From CAYWNA01 sp964459305 (GTDB lineage Bacteria > Planctomycetota > Planctomycetia > Pirellulales > Pirellulaceae): 19,986 nt of DNA. Shown here in pieces: positions 1 through 8,736 of the stretch (its first letter is position 1; each line of letters begins with the position of its first letter). The stretch is from positions 1 to 19,986 of the forward strand of contig CAYWNA010000249.1 of assembly GCA_964459305.1 (NCBI GenBank), in the 5' to 3' direction. The notes below the pieces were generated by a model. That model saw nothing but the letters and a program-made list of their open reading frames with translations. It did no database searches and was not told the origin of the DNA. The position numbers were made by a program, and so were the translations under genes.

Positions 1-7
1 GGATAGT

Positions 8-1741
8 GTGCGCCTGCGGCGCGAGCACTTCGGCGGCATCGCGTACGAGGCGAGCACGGGGACAACTGTTGACGTAGATCGACCGGTTTTCGCTGCCCTC
101 CAGAATCTCCAGCATCGTGGCGTCCAGGGTGAGGATGCCCTGGTGCGAGAACTCTGCGGTCGCAAGAGGGGCTCGCAACGGTTGACAGAGGCCCACCGGC
201 TTGTCCGCCAACTTCTGGACTTGGCCATTCTCGCTCCGGTTCCTCAGGCAGAGATGAAGCAACTCGCTGATGCGGAGACGGCCGAGTCTGAAGCCGCGAA
301 GCGTCCGGATGTGTGCTGGCCGCGGGGGCCGCACCTGGCCGCGCCCGTAACGGTACATTGGGCCGTCAGCTATGAGTGCACGTCCAATTGCCCGGAGTGC
401 TACGTCCGGCGCCACGCACATGGGTTTTCCGACGAACTGGCACTTCCCAAGGCACTACGCCTCGTGGAGATCTTGGCAGACTGGGGAGTGTTCGAGCTTG
501 CGATCGGCGGAGGTGAGCCGCTGGAATTCCCACTTTTGCCCGCGGTCGTGAAGGAGGCCCGGCGGCAGGGACTCGTGGTGCACGTGACGACCGGCCTGCA
601 TCGCGTGCCCGAAGCTCGGCTCCATGAGCTCGCCGACGGAATCACGGGACTTCAGATTGGGGTGAAGGCCGGTCGGCTCCTCGCCAACCCGTCCACCGAG
701 GTGGCGGCGCTGGCGCGGACAGCGACCACGGCGGCAGAGGCGGGGCTGCACGTCGGGGCCAACCTCATTTTGTCGCGGCAGACCCTGCCCCACTTCGAGA
801 AGCTGTTGGGACTGCTCCAGCAGGCTCGGCTGACGAGTGTGACCTTGCTGCGCTACAAGCCGCCGGCTTCCGTGGCGGAGTGGCGACGCGCGAGGCCGCC
901 GGTGGAGGCGTTCCGGGAGTTCGAGAACCGGCTGCCCGAAGTGTTGCGACGAAACCCTGACATAGCCTTGCGATTGGACTGCGCACTCAGCTTTCTCCGG
1001 CGGCATCTTGCCTCTGCCGATGCCCTGGCGCAGGGCATTCGCGGTTGCGTGGCGGGCCACCGTATCCTAGCGGTGACGCCGGACGGCTCAGCTTTCCCAT
1101 GCTCGCAACTCGTACATCCCAGGTTCTGTGCCGGCAACGTTCTCAGCGACCCTCTCTATGAGCTTTGGGGCCAGTCGCGGGTTCTCCGGCGCTATCGCCT
1201 GTTCCGCGGGAAAGTGGCCTTCCAAGCCACTGCATGCGGTCTGTGTGCCGCAAGAGACCACTGCGGTGGGTGTCGCGCCTTCGCGGCCGACGGGTGGGGA
1301 GCGGAGCCGGAGTGTCCCGGGCCGCGCGTACCGTCGTTGAACCAATTGGGCAAAGCGGGCCGTCGGTGGGACCTTGCCCGATACCTACGCAGCAATGGTT
1401 CGATCTCCGTCCGGGAATACATGAAGCGGTATGGCGTCGGCCAGAAGCGGGCGATCACAGAGTTGCGTGCCTTCGGCTGTTTTCTGGCCTCGGGCACCGG
1501 TCGCAAGCAGTCCGATGTCTATCAGGGCTTGACGGAAGATGTGATTGGAGACATCCAAGATGCGATCGGAGGTACCGCGGGCGGCGTCCCGTTCGCCTCG
1601 CGCGATGAGATTGCCCGCTGGATTCGGGGCGAAGGCGGCAAATCGAACCGTCACTACCCACACTGGCTTCGCCGGCAACCGGATGAGGATATCGGCGAGC
1701 CTGCGTCACCGCGAACTGACCGGACTCGGAAAAGGAGGTAA
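8..1741 (+). CDS. Radical SAM/SPASM protein with PqqD-like N-terminus and HTH-like C-terminus (5' end probably outside window)
   Basis: A radical SAM enzyme; the substrate is unknown. Numbering from the GTG at 8, residues 1-80 resemble a PqqD-like (RiPP recognition) fold, with 'RREHFGGIAYEASTGTT' matching its usual first hairpin. The cluster-binding CX3CX2C is C124/C128/C131, followed by the SAM-binding GGGEP at 167-171. A SPASM-type region for auxiliary Fe-S clusters has C347-X12-G-X4-C365 and then C410-X2-C413-X5-C419-X2-C422 and C436. Residues 450-577 are an added basic tail with a helix-turn-helix look ('SVREYMKRYGVGQKRAITELRAFG'-like spacing). The frame is open to the window edge (codons for D and S precede the GTG), so the true start is likely upstream. 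Its stop codon sits inside the ribosome binding site of the next gene, implying coupled expression. By family, such enzymes modify peptides or proteins; no short precursor peptide is visible here. Confidence 0.87.
   Translation: MRLRREHFGGIAYEASTGTTVDVDRPVFAALQNLQHRGVQGEDALVRELCGRKRGSQRLTEAHRLVRQLLDLAILAPVPQAEMKQLADAETAESEAAKRPDVCWPRGPHLAAPVTVHWAVSYECTSNCPECYVRRHAHGFSDELALPKALRLVEILADWGVFELAIGGGEPLEFPLLPAVVKEARRQGLVVHVTTGLHRVPEARLHELADGITGLQIGVKAGRLLANPSTEVAALARTATTAAEAGLHVGANLILSRQTLPHFEKLLGLLQQARLTSVTLLRYKPPASVAEWRRARPPVEAFREFENRLPEVLRRNPDIALRLDCALSFLRRHLASADALAQGIRGCVAGHRILAVTPDGSAFPCSQLVHPRFCAGNVLSDPLYELWGQSRVLRRYRLFRGKVAFQATACGLCAARDHCGGCRAFAADGWGAEPECPGPRVPSLNQLGKAGRRWDLARYLRSNGSISVREYMKRYGVGQKRAITELRAFGCFLASGTGRKQSDVYQGLTEDVIGDIQDAIGGTAGGVPFASRDEIARWIRGEGGKSNRHYPHWLRRQPDEDIGEPASPRTDRTRKRR
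1731..1741 (+). promoter_or_regulatory. Strong Shine-Dalgarno overlapping upstream stop codon
   Basis: AAAGGAGGTAA contains a near-perfect anti-16S complement and, at its end, the TAA stop of the radical SAM gene. The ATG of the next gene follows two bases later. This arrangement favours re-initiation by the same ribosome and roughly matched output of the two proteins. Confidence 0.8.
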
Positions 1742-1743
1742 CA

Positions 1744-2430
1744 ATGAAGATCATTGCCGTACACAGGGGATTCGCATGTGATCACAGCTCCACCTCATAC
1801 GAATTTCTGGCCGTCGACAAGCCGCTTGCCCAGAAAGCCAGACGCGACGTGTCCTCGTTGTCGAGCCGAGCAAACCCAACGCGTCGGCGTGTGAGTTTCA
1901 TCTACCACGCGGAGGGCTATGACATTCCCGGAGGCTGGGAGAAGTTGATGCGCGAGTACTACGACGTGATGTACTCAGAAAGCTACGGCTGGTGGACGTT
2001 CGCGATGGCCTTCGACGCACCGAAAGAGCAGCAGGAGGCCCTCATGCGATATGAGTTCTCCGGCATGGACGAGCTGGGCGTGTACGTCTCGTGCGAAGGC
2101 AGTCGTGTGACCGTCGCGATCCACTGCCACGCTGATAACGACTCGCTGTACGGGCTCCAGCACGGGTACGAGGACTATGGCGACGACTTTGACGAACAGG
2201 ACGAAGAAGAGGAGGAGTCAGGCGGCGCCACTTTCGAATCGGAGGACAGCTTGCTCAACTTGCTGACTCGTGTTCGACAGCAGTTAATCGATGGCGATTA
2301 CCGAACGTTGTTTGCGGTCTCGGAGATCTACGGTTGGGAAGATGAAGAGGAGACGCCCCCGCGGCCATCCGACAGAGAACATGGGCAAGCTGTCGTCGAC
2401 GAATTCCGGGCCCTACTGGCAACTGATTGA
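1744..2430 (+). CDS. Acidic protein of unknown function, coupled to radical SAM gene
   Basis: A 228-residue cytoplasmic protein (no signal peptide or membrane segment) that I cannot assign to a characterised family. Visible features: an N-terminal 'CDHSSTSYEFLAVDKP' block (residues 12-27), a basic patch 'NPTRRR', then 'YHAEGYDIPGGW' and an aromatic 'SESYGWWTFAMAF' (78-90). A strongly acidic low-complexity stretch at about 142-159 separates this from a C-terminal helical part (about 165-228, 'LLNLLTRVRQQLIDGDYRTLF'-like) ending in another acidic run. The start is fixed by an excellent ribosome binding site. Because it is translated directly behind the SPASM enzyme, it could be that enzyme's substrate, partner or regulator; this is inference from context alone. 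The conserved-looking Cys, His, Ser/Thr/Tyr-rich N-terminus is the most obvious candidate modification or metal-binding site. Confidence 0.85.
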   Translation: MKIIAVHRGFACDHSSTSYEFLAVDKPLAQKARRDVSSLSSRANPTRRRVSFIYHAEGYDIPGGWEKLMREYYDVMYSESYGWWTFAMAFDAPKEQQEALMRYEFSGMDELGVYVSCEGSRVTVAIHCHADNDSLYGLQHGYEDYGDDFDEQDEEEEESGGATFESEDSLLNLLTRVRQQLIDGDYRTLFAVSEIYGWEDEEETPPRPSDREHGQAVVDEFRALLATD

Positions 2431-2524
2431 AGAGATCTCCGACAGCCGAAGTCTACCCCGCGCCGGATCGGCGCAAACCACGTTCTGCACCTCAAGAGAG
2501 GCTGTTCAAGGCTGTCAACAATGG

Positions 2525-2553
2525 TTGACCATATTGACCAATTCTGGTACACT
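2525..2553 (+). promoter_or_regulatory. Promoter and candidate autoregulatory repeats for the toxin-antitoxin operon
   Basis: TTGACC (2525-2530) and TACACT (2548-2553) are separated by 17 bases, a good sigma-70-type arrangement. The TTGACCA heptamer occurs twice, at 2525 and 2534, a 9-base period lying over the -35 box. Phd/YefM antitoxins repress their own promoters, so this repeat could be the operator, although a palindrome would be more usual. Confidence 0.5.
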
Positions 2554-2584
2554 TGACTATGTCCCCGCGGATAAGGATAAACGC

Positions 2585-2830
2585 ATGATCGTCAATGTCT
2601 CCGAGGCGAAAGCCAATCTTTCCAAACTGATCGACAAAGCCTACCACGGCGAGAAGGTGGTGATTGCAAAAAACAACTTGCCTCTGGTCGAGCTGGTGAA
2701 ACATCAGCCTTGTGGCAAGAGAAAGCTTGGGCTTCTCGCGGGACGGATCCACGTGCCCGATGACTTCCTGGAAGAAGACAACCAGATTAACGAGATGTTC
2801 TACGGAGAGACCGATGAAGATCATACTTGA
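2585..2830 (+). CDS. Phd/YefM-family antitoxin
   Basis: An 81-residue type II antitoxin. The N-terminus 'MIVNVSEAKANLSKLIDKAYHGEKVVIAKN' has the Phd/YefM DNA-binding fold signature (V-S-E-A-K-x-N-L-S-K-L followed by G-E-x-V-x-I-x-K-N). The C-terminal part ('LLAGRIHVPDDFLEEDNQINEMFYG') is the disordered region that in this family wraps around and inhibits the toxin. I chose the ATG at 2585 because it starts at the family's usual first residue and lies about 30 bases after a good -10 box; the frame is open upstream but without homology. The 3' end overlaps the PIN-toxin start by 17 bases, the normal coupled antitoxin-first order. The pair probably controls its own transcription through this protein. 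Confidence 0.88.
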   Translation: MIVNVSEAKANLSKLIDKAYHGEKVVIAKNNLPLVELVKHQPCGKRKLGLLAGRIHVPDDFLEEDNQINEMFYGETDEDHT

Positions 2831-3185
2831 TACGCATATCTTCCTATGGGCTCTCTCAACTCCGAAGAAAATCGCCAAACGCAAACTGGCTGAACTGGAA
2901 AGCCTGTCGAATATCATCTATGTGAGCTCGATCAGCATCGCGGAACTCATGATCAAGGCTTCCATTGGAAAGCTGAAGGTCGACTATGATCCTGTCGAAA
3001 TGATAGGCAAGTGCGGCTTTGAGCCGTTGAGCTTTCGGGGCGAGGATGCCCTGTTGCTGAAGGACCTGCCGTTCCATCACAAAGACCCCTTCGACAGGAT
3101 GTTGATCGCTCAGAGCATTGTCACTCAATACCCCATCATGACCGACGATGAGAAGTTTCGAGCCTACGGATGCAGACTGGTTTGA
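2814..3185 (+). CDS. VapC-type PIN-domain toxin (ribonuclease)
   Basis: A 123-residue PIN-domain protein, the full length usual for VapC toxins. The Mg2+-binding acidic residues are in the expected places: D6 in 'ILDTHIFLW', E44 in 'SISIAELMIKAS', D91/D94 in 'HHKDPFDRMLIAQ', and D111/D112 in 'MTDDEKF'. Known family members cut tRNA or rRNA when released from the antitoxin; the target here cannot be inferred. The ATG at 2814 overlaps the antitoxin's last codons, so translation is coupled. The 'LDTHIFLW...DPFDRMLIAQ' subtype is the one usually paired with Phd/YefM antitoxins, matching the neighbour. The system looks intact. Confidence 0.9.
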   Translation: MKIILDTHIFLWALSTPKKIAKRKLAELESLSNIIYVSSISIAELMIKASIGKLKVDYDPVEMIGKCGFEPLSFRGEDALLLKDLPFHHKDPFDRMLIAQSIVTQYPIMTDDEKFRAYGCRLV

Positions 3186-3249
3186 GGCTGGATGAACTGC
3201 TGATCCGTCCGTGAAGTATCGCTATATCCGTGATCGTGCGATAAACGTC

Positions 3250-4568
3250 ATGCAGACACTTCGGATTTGGCAAGTGCTCGCGTTGCAAATTGCATTGCTG
3301 GTGGTCAATGCGATGGCCGCGCTGGTGATGGGTGAACCTCGGCATTGGGGTAGCATCTTCAGCGCCTGGTTCTATGCCGTACCTCTGGCCCAAATCGCGC
3401 TGGCGGGCGCGTGGTCCGTATTGGCCGAGGAGCGTTCGTCGCGACGGCTACCGATGGCCTTCGTGGTGTTTGCGATAGCGAGCCTGGGTCTCGCTCTGCC
3501 TCTGATACTCTGCAACGTTCACACGGAAGAGCGGGGTTACCATCAACTCTTGGCGATCCACGGCATCGTCGTGCCGCTGGCGTTCCTCCCTTATCGGATT
3601 CGCCGAGGATGGCGGCTGTCACGTGCCGCGTCCGAGTCGAAGGCATCGGTGGCGACGCGAATGCAATTCGGCGTCCAGGACGCGCTGCTCTGGACGGCTG
3701 CGATTGCGGCGGCACTGGGCCTGGGCCGCTCGCTGTTCGCCCACGGCGCAGGTTTCTGGTGGGGATTTCGAGACTGGGATGGGGCATGGCTATCGACCGC
3801 CGCAACTGCGTTGCTGATGGTCACGGCATTCCGAGCCGTGTATGTGCGAGGCGGTCGGCGCCGCGCGATGTGGGATGCTGCGCGTGACTGGTTCCTGATC
3901 ACCGTTGGCCAGGTGACGCTGGCACACGACTTGCAATCTGGCTCGCGTTGGGACGAGCGCCTTTCCACCGGCGCCTCGGCCCAGTTCTTCTCCTCCTGAT
4001 CGGGAGCGTGGCGTGGGTGGCGGTCTTGGAGATCACCTACGGGCACTTGCGCATTTCAGCTCTTAACACCGTCTTTGTGTGGCTGTTCGTGCAAATCCCA
4101 CTGTGGGTGTTGCGGGCTCGTTGGGGTATCGGCCTCGTTGCGGGGGCCGACGGGAGTCAATCGTCACCGGTTGGTGAAGACCACGTGAACATGCAGCGGG
4201 CACTCCTACGCGTCTTTGGCTGGACAATGTTGATGGGTCTCGTCGCGTGGCTGCTTCTCGCGCCGCCCTTGGGAATTCGTCCGTTCAGGCTTCGCTTCCC
4301 AGCCATGGTGGGCTTGCAAGCCATGTTGTTTACGCTCGGTGCCTGTGTGGTGCTTGCACCGCGGCTGATGCCACGATTGGTTGTCGCAGGTTTGGCGACT
4401 TGTTTTGCCTCGCTGATGGGACTCCAGATCCTGTCGCAGTGCGTACTTCTGAGGCGCGGCTTCGAATATGTTGACTGGGGAGTCCTGCAACACCTGCCGT
4501 TGCTGGCCGCCCTGCTGTACCTGCGAACATTACAGTACCGGCTAGGTAAAACCTTCATGCATTCCTAG
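3250..4568 (+). pseudogene. Multi-pass membrane protein split by a frameshift near 3920-3935
   Basis: Two consecutive open frames look like halves of one integral membrane protein of about 440 residues. The first (ATG 3250, with an in-frame GTG at 3211 also possible) has hydrophobic segments beginning 'WQVLALQIALLVVNAMAALVMG' and ends at 3999 after a polar, uncharacteristic tail. The second frame, readable from before 3948, supplies 'LAIWLALGRAPFHRRLGPVL' followed by further membrane segments to 4568. Switching frame between about 3920 and 3935 joins '..DWFLITVGQVTLA' to 'LAIWLALG..' smoothly. The segment 'MQFGVQDALLWTAAIAAALG' resembles a motif common in planctomycete membrane proteins of unknown role. 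Either the gene is decaying or one base was lost in sequencing. No catalytic motif is visible. Confidence 0.6.
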
Positions 4569-4586
4569 CAGAAGGGAACCGTCTCG

Positions 4587-4888
4587 ATGAAAAGAAAACC
4601 GTATATTTTGCGACGCTACAATCTTGCCGGGATGTTGAGACCCAAGACGTTCTGGCGGGCCGAGGCCGCGCCGAAACTGTACCTCCGCGTCGCCTTCGAG
4701 ACGGACGCTGCTGCGGCCGTCGCGGCCTTTCAGCCATTCGACGATGTGGACAGAGGCGATTGGCCTGCCTGGGGCGAGACCAAACGACCCCGGCCCGGCC
4801 GGCCAAGGGCACGGCAAAGATCTACTCCATCGGCTTCCGACCAGATGCCGTGAAACAGGTACACACAGGAAGACTTCCGAAAGAGTAG
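4587..4888 (+). pseudogene. Small hypothetical gene, probably a frameshifted remnant
   Basis: An ATG with an upstream AGAAGGGA opens an 88-codon frame (to 4853) starting 'MKRKPYILRRYNLAGMLRPK' whose codons have GC-rich third positions up to about 4790. Beyond a CG-rich stretch (4789-4802) a different frame reads more naturally, 'AKGTAKIYSIGFRPDAVKQV', ending at TAG 4886. This suggests one short protein of roughly 100 residues carrying a frame change, or the leftover of a larger gene. I recognise no family. It may equally be non-coding. Confidence 0.3.
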
Positions 4889-4977
4889 GTCAGGTCCTAA
4901 AACTGTCCGGGAAAATGGCTAGAATGAGAAATCTATCGAGAAGCTCCTATCTGCCTATCAATCAGGAGACGTGCAGC

Positions 4978-6945
4978 ATGATGTGGTTCAAGATTTGTGT
5001 CATCGGTGTGGTTTTTGCTGTGTCGGCGTTGGGCGCTCGGGCGGCCGAGAACGAAGGGGCGCCCGCTTCAGAACCTGCTTACACGGCCGACTGGGAGTCG
5101 CTGGCCAGGCACAAGGAGGCTCCCGTTTGGTTCCGCGATGCCAAGTTCGGTATCTACTTTCACTGGGGCGTTTACAGTGTGCCGGCGTTCGGCAGCGAAT
5201 GGTATCCGCGCAATATGCACCAGAAAAATCGCAGGGAATACGCGCATCACGTGGAAAAGTACGGCGACCCGGTTGAATTTGGCTACGACAAGTTCGTTCC
5301 CATGTTCAAAGCGGAGAAATTCAACGCGGACGAGTGGGCCGAGCTTTTCGAAAGGGCCGGCGCCCGGTTTGCCGGACCGGTCGCCGAGCACCATGATGGC
5401 TTTGCCATGTGGGCCAGCAAGCTGACGCCTTGGAACGCGGGGGACAAAGGCCCCAAGCGGGACCTCACCGGCGAATTGGCCGAGGCGATCCGCAAACGCG
5501 ATATGAAATTCGTCGCCACGTTCCACCATGCACGCAACAACCTTTGGGAAAAGGACGGTAAGTGGACCGGACATTATGAGGGCGCCAAAAGGGATTTTCC
5601 CGCTGCGCTTGAAGACCCGGATCGGGCGATTCTGTACGGTTATATGTCGCGCGAGCAGTTTCTCGAAATGTGGCTGGGCAAGCTGAAGGAAGTCATCGAC
5701 AATTACCAGCCGGATTTGATCTGGTTCGACTCGTGGCTGAATGAAATTCCCGACGAAGTAAAGATGGAATACCTGGCCCACTACTTCAACAAGGCCCGCA
5801 AGACGGGGCAGGAGGTCGTCGTCACGTTCAAACAGGACGATCTTCCGCGAGAGGTCGCCGTCGACGATTACGAAAAAGGCCGCGCGAACCGGCTGACGGA
5901 GTTCACGTGGCTGACCGACGATACCATCAGCCGCGGTAGTTGGTGCTACACGAAGGATTTGCGGATCAAGCCCACGCGCGAAGTCGTACACGTGCTGATC
6001 GACATTGTCAGCAAGAACGGCCAACTGCTACTGAATATCTCGCCCAAAGCCGACGGCTCGATCCCCGACGAGCAGAAGGAAGTGCTCTTGGGCATTGGCA
6101 AGTGGCTTGGCGTCAACGGCGAAGCGATTTACGAAACTCGCCCGTGGGTGATCTTCGGCGAAGGCCCCACGCGCATGAGAAAGGGCGGACATTTTGTCGG
6201 ATCGCTCAGCTATTCGGCCCAAGACATCCGTTTCACCACCAATGGCGACGTGCTGTACGCGATCTTGCTGGGTGAACCGTCGGACGATGTGGCGATCACA
6301 TGCTTGGGCACAGGAGCCGGATTGTGCGGCGGCAAGGTGACGCGAGTCTCGCTGCTGGGCCGCGAAGGAGACCTGCCGTTCACGCAGGACGAACAAGGCT
6401 TGCACGTGACCTTCCCAGCCGACTTGCCCTCCGAGAATGCGGCGGCGATCAAGATCGAGGGTCTGAAGATTGCGGGCTTTGATCCCCAAATCGAAGACCG
6501 CCTCCGCGGCAGTCTTTGGCAGACAGAAAAGCACATACCGGTCATCAAATTCCGCGACGACAAGGCCGTCCTGAAAGCCGAAGATGCGACCCTCGTTGGC
6601 TCACGTATCAATATCGAGACCAAGGACGGCGGCAAAACCAGTATTGGGTTCTGGGACGATTCGTCCGAGTACATATCTTGGAAAGTGGAATTCCCCGCAG
6701 CGGGAACGTATGAAGTCTCCGGCCGCTTTGCCGCACAACGGCAGGGAACCTTTCAGGTCCAAGTCGGCGATGCGTTGCTTGCCGGAAAACCACCCGTCAC
6801 CGGCGCCTGGGACAAATTCGAGACAATCCGGCTCGGCACGATCAAGATTGATCAGTCCGGTCCGCAAGAGGTCAAAGTGGTGCCCGTCGCGAGCGCATGG
6901 GCCGCGATGAACTTTTCCTTTGTCGAGTTCCGAAGAACGCCGTAG
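4978..6945 (+). CDS. Secreted GH29 alpha-L-fucosidase
   Basis: A 655-residue exported glycosidase that removes alpha-L-fucose from glycans. Residues 1-22 are a signal peptide ('CVIGVVFAVSALGARA|AEN'). The catalytic GH29 barrel spans about 38-385: 'WFRDAKFGIYFHWGVYSVPA' near the start, 'AEHHDGFAMW' at 136-145, and 'YQPDLIWFDSWL', where D251 fits the catalytic nucleophile. 'LLLNISPKADGSIP' ends the barrel. A beta-domain follows (about 385-500), then an additional C-terminal region (530-655) with 'YISWKVEFPAAGTYEVSGRFA', typical of carbohydrate-binding-like jelly rolls appended to planctomycete and Bacteroidetes hydrolases. The ATG at 4978 is chosen for its AGGAG box (4964-4968) and because it gives the signal peptide; the frame is open further upstream to 4744 without sense. 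It heads a run of exported hydrolases. Confidence 0.92.
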   Translation: MMWFKICVIGVVFAVSALGARAAENEGAPASEPAYTADWESLARHKEAPVWFRDAKFGIYFHWGVYSVPAFGSEWYPRNMHQKNRREYAHHVEKYGDPVEFGYDKFVPMFKAEKFNADEWAELFERAGARFAGPVAEHHDGFAMWASKLTPWNAGDKGPKRDLTGELAEAIRKRDMKFVATFHHARNNLWEKDGKWTGHYEGAKRDFPAALEDPDRAILYGYMSREQFLEMWLGKLKEVIDNYQPDLIWFDSWLNEIPDEVKMEYLAHYFNKARKTGQEVVVTFKQDDLPREVAVDDYEKGRANRLTEFTWLTDDTISRGSWCYTKDLRIKPTREVVHVLIDIVSKNGQLLLNISPKADGSIPDEQKEVLLGIGKWLGVNGEAIYETRPWVIFGEGPTRMRKGGHFVGSLSYSAQDIRFTTNGDVLYAILLGEPSDDVAITCLGTGAGLCGGKVTRVSLLGREGDLPFTQDEQGLHVTFPADLPSENAAAIKIEGLKIAGFDPQIEDRLRGSLWQTEKHIPVIKFRDDKAVLKAEDATLVGSRINIETKDGGKTSIGFWDDSSEYISWKVEFPAAGTYEVSGRFAAQRQGTFQVQVGDALLAGKPPVTGAWDKFETIRLGTIKIDQSGPQEVKVVPVASAWAAMNFSFVEFRRTP

Positions 6946-6993
6946 CAGGGAACGCCAACGGAGTATTACTTGGATTTCGCCAACGCACTGTAT

Positions 6994-7073
6994 CGTTTAA
7001 CCGCAAGCCGGAGGCGTGCGCGAATGTGCATGGCCAGCGGATTACGCGCACGCCTCCGGCTTGCGGTTAAACG
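6994..7073. repeat. Perfect 29-bp inverted repeat (REP/MITE-like hairpin)
   Basis: Arms 6994-7022 and 7045-7073 are exact reverse complements around a 22-base spacer. The arm contains the core GCAAGCCGGAGGCGTGCG. It lies between the fucosidase stop and the next gene's ribosome binding site. There is no T-run after the stem, so it is not a canonical intrinsic terminator, although such a stable hairpin could affect RNA stability or read-through in the operon. Confidence 0.85.
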
Positions 7074-7117
7074 AGGAGGGAGTTTTCTTCTACGATTGCA
7101 GCAAAAGGATCCTGCTC

Positions 7118-8715
7118 ATGAGTGCTTCGAGACATCGTTTTTTTTATCGACGTTGATCACCGCTCTGATGCTAACGGCTGGCGTCGCGATGACTGCACGA
7201 GCGGCCGATCAGGACCGTCCCTCGGCGGGCCACTTCGACGTTCGCGCGTACGGAGCCGTTGGCGACGGAAAGACATTGGACACACCGGCCATCCAAAAGG
7301 CGGTCGATGCGGCCGTCGAGGCCGGCGGGGGAACGGTCCACTTGGCTGGCGGAACGTTTCTGTCCGGTACCGTCCGTTTGAAGAGCAACGTGACGCTTCA
7401 TGTCGAAGCTGGGGCCATTCTGCGGGGCAGCAGAGATGTTGGCGACTATCCGGACAACACTCCGCAGATCGTCTACTTGTATCGCCCGCGGTTCACAAAA
7501 AGCCTGATCTATGCGGAACGGGAGAAGAACATCGCGCTGACCGGGCGCGGGACGATCGACGGACAGGGAGAGCACTTTCCGGCCAAGCCGGGTGACGACA
7601 AGGGACGCCCTTACATCGTTCGATTCAGCGAATGCAAGAACGTTCGCGTTCGGGATCTCACGTTCCGCAATTCCGCCCGCTGGCTCTCGCACTACCTTGC
7701 CTGCGAAAACGTGGTCATCGACGGCATCACCATCCGCAGCCGGATCCGGGAAAACCGTGACGGCATCGGTATCGATAGCTCCAGCGGCGTGCGGATCTCG
7801 AATTGCCATGTCTTTAGCGGCGACGACGCCATCGTGCTCAAGGCGACGGCCGAACGCCCTTGCCGCCGCGTCACGATCACCAACTGTGTCCTCAGTAGCA
7901 TGGCCAGCGCGTTGAAACTGGGCACCGAATCGAACGGGGGATTCGAGGATATCACGATCAGCAACTGTACGATCTACGACACGGGCTATTCCGGCATCGG
8001 CCTGATGATGGTCGATGGAGGCACATTGAATCGAGTCACCGTATCGAACATCACAATGACCAATGTCAAAGTCCCTATCTTCGTGCGTTTGGGCAATCGG
8101 GCTCGCCCGATCCCGGACGCCGAACCGCCGGGCATGGGAGCCTTGCGAAACGTGATCATTCGCAACGTCCAGGTCACCGGCGCAGACAACACCGGTAGCT
8201 CGATCACTGGTATCCCCGGCTTCCCCGTGGAAAACGTGACGTTGGAAAACATCCGCGTTCGCTACGCCGGCGGCGGAACCGAGGAAGATGCCTCACGGGA
8301 AATCCCGGAGAAGGAGCAGTCGTATCCCTCCGGCAGGATGTTCGGCACACTTCCGGCGTACGGGTTCTTCTGCCGCCACGTGAAGAACCTGAGACTCCAC
8401 AATCTGGACGTCGCGTTTGAAGACGACGACCAGCGGCCGTCCATCGTTTGCGACGACGTACTTGATCTGGACGTGCTCAGCCTCCGTGCAGCAACGTCGC
8501 CCTCGGCCGATTCCCTGGTTCGTCTGCGGAACGTGCAAGGAGCCTTGATCCATGGTTGCCGGCCGCATGATGCGGTCAAGACGTTCGTTCGAGTCGAGGG
8601 CGAACAGTCTACGGGGATTGCCCTAGCGAACAACGACCTGCAAAATACGGAATGCGTCCTTTCCTGTGCCGATGAAGTTCGAGACGGCGCGGTGCGTCTC
8701 GACGCGAACCGCTAG
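7118..8715 (+). CDS. Exported GH28-like (polygalacturonase-type) beta-helix protein, frame interrupted at a T8 tract
   Basis: A glycoside-hydrolase-28-like right-handed beta-helix protein, predicted to cut uronic-acid-containing or related polysaccharides outside the cytoplasm. The ATG at 7118 follows AAAGGA (7104-7109) but its frame stops after 12 codons. One extra T, or a -1 slip, at the T8 tract 7138-7145 gives 'MSASRHRFFLSTLITALMLT' and a clean signal peptide ending 'TARA|ADQ', then 'FDVRAYGAVGDGKTLDTPAIQKAV', the standard start of the fold; total 532 residues. Active-site-like residues are N213-x-D215 ('NRDGIGID') and D236/D237 ('SGDDAIVLK'). The usual GHG is replaced by 'LGTESNGG', as in several atypical GH28 groups. 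Without slippage only non-standard upstream starts in frame could be used, lacking a ribosome binding site and a signal peptide at the N-terminus. It belongs with the fucosidase and the ceramidase-like gene. Confidence 0.85.
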
Positions 8716-8736
8716 ACCCTTCAGCTTCCAAACGAA

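Noticed and set aside
4898..4925. Promoter for the fucosidase with TAGAAT at 4920-4925
   Set aside because: The -10 is fair, but nothing resembling a -35 is found at 16-18 bases, so I did not list it.
4744..4977. An upstream extension of the fucosidase
   Set aside because: The 78 extra codons have no homology, would bury the signal peptide and lack a ribosome binding site; ATG 4978 has AGGAG.
5068..6024. A 318-codon minus-strand open frame
   Set aside because: It is the shadow of the GH29 catalytic domain, which is unambiguous on the plus strand.
6994..7073. Intrinsic terminator after the fucosidase
   Set aside because: The stem is perfect but long with a 22-base loop and no T-run follows; a repeat element is the better reading.
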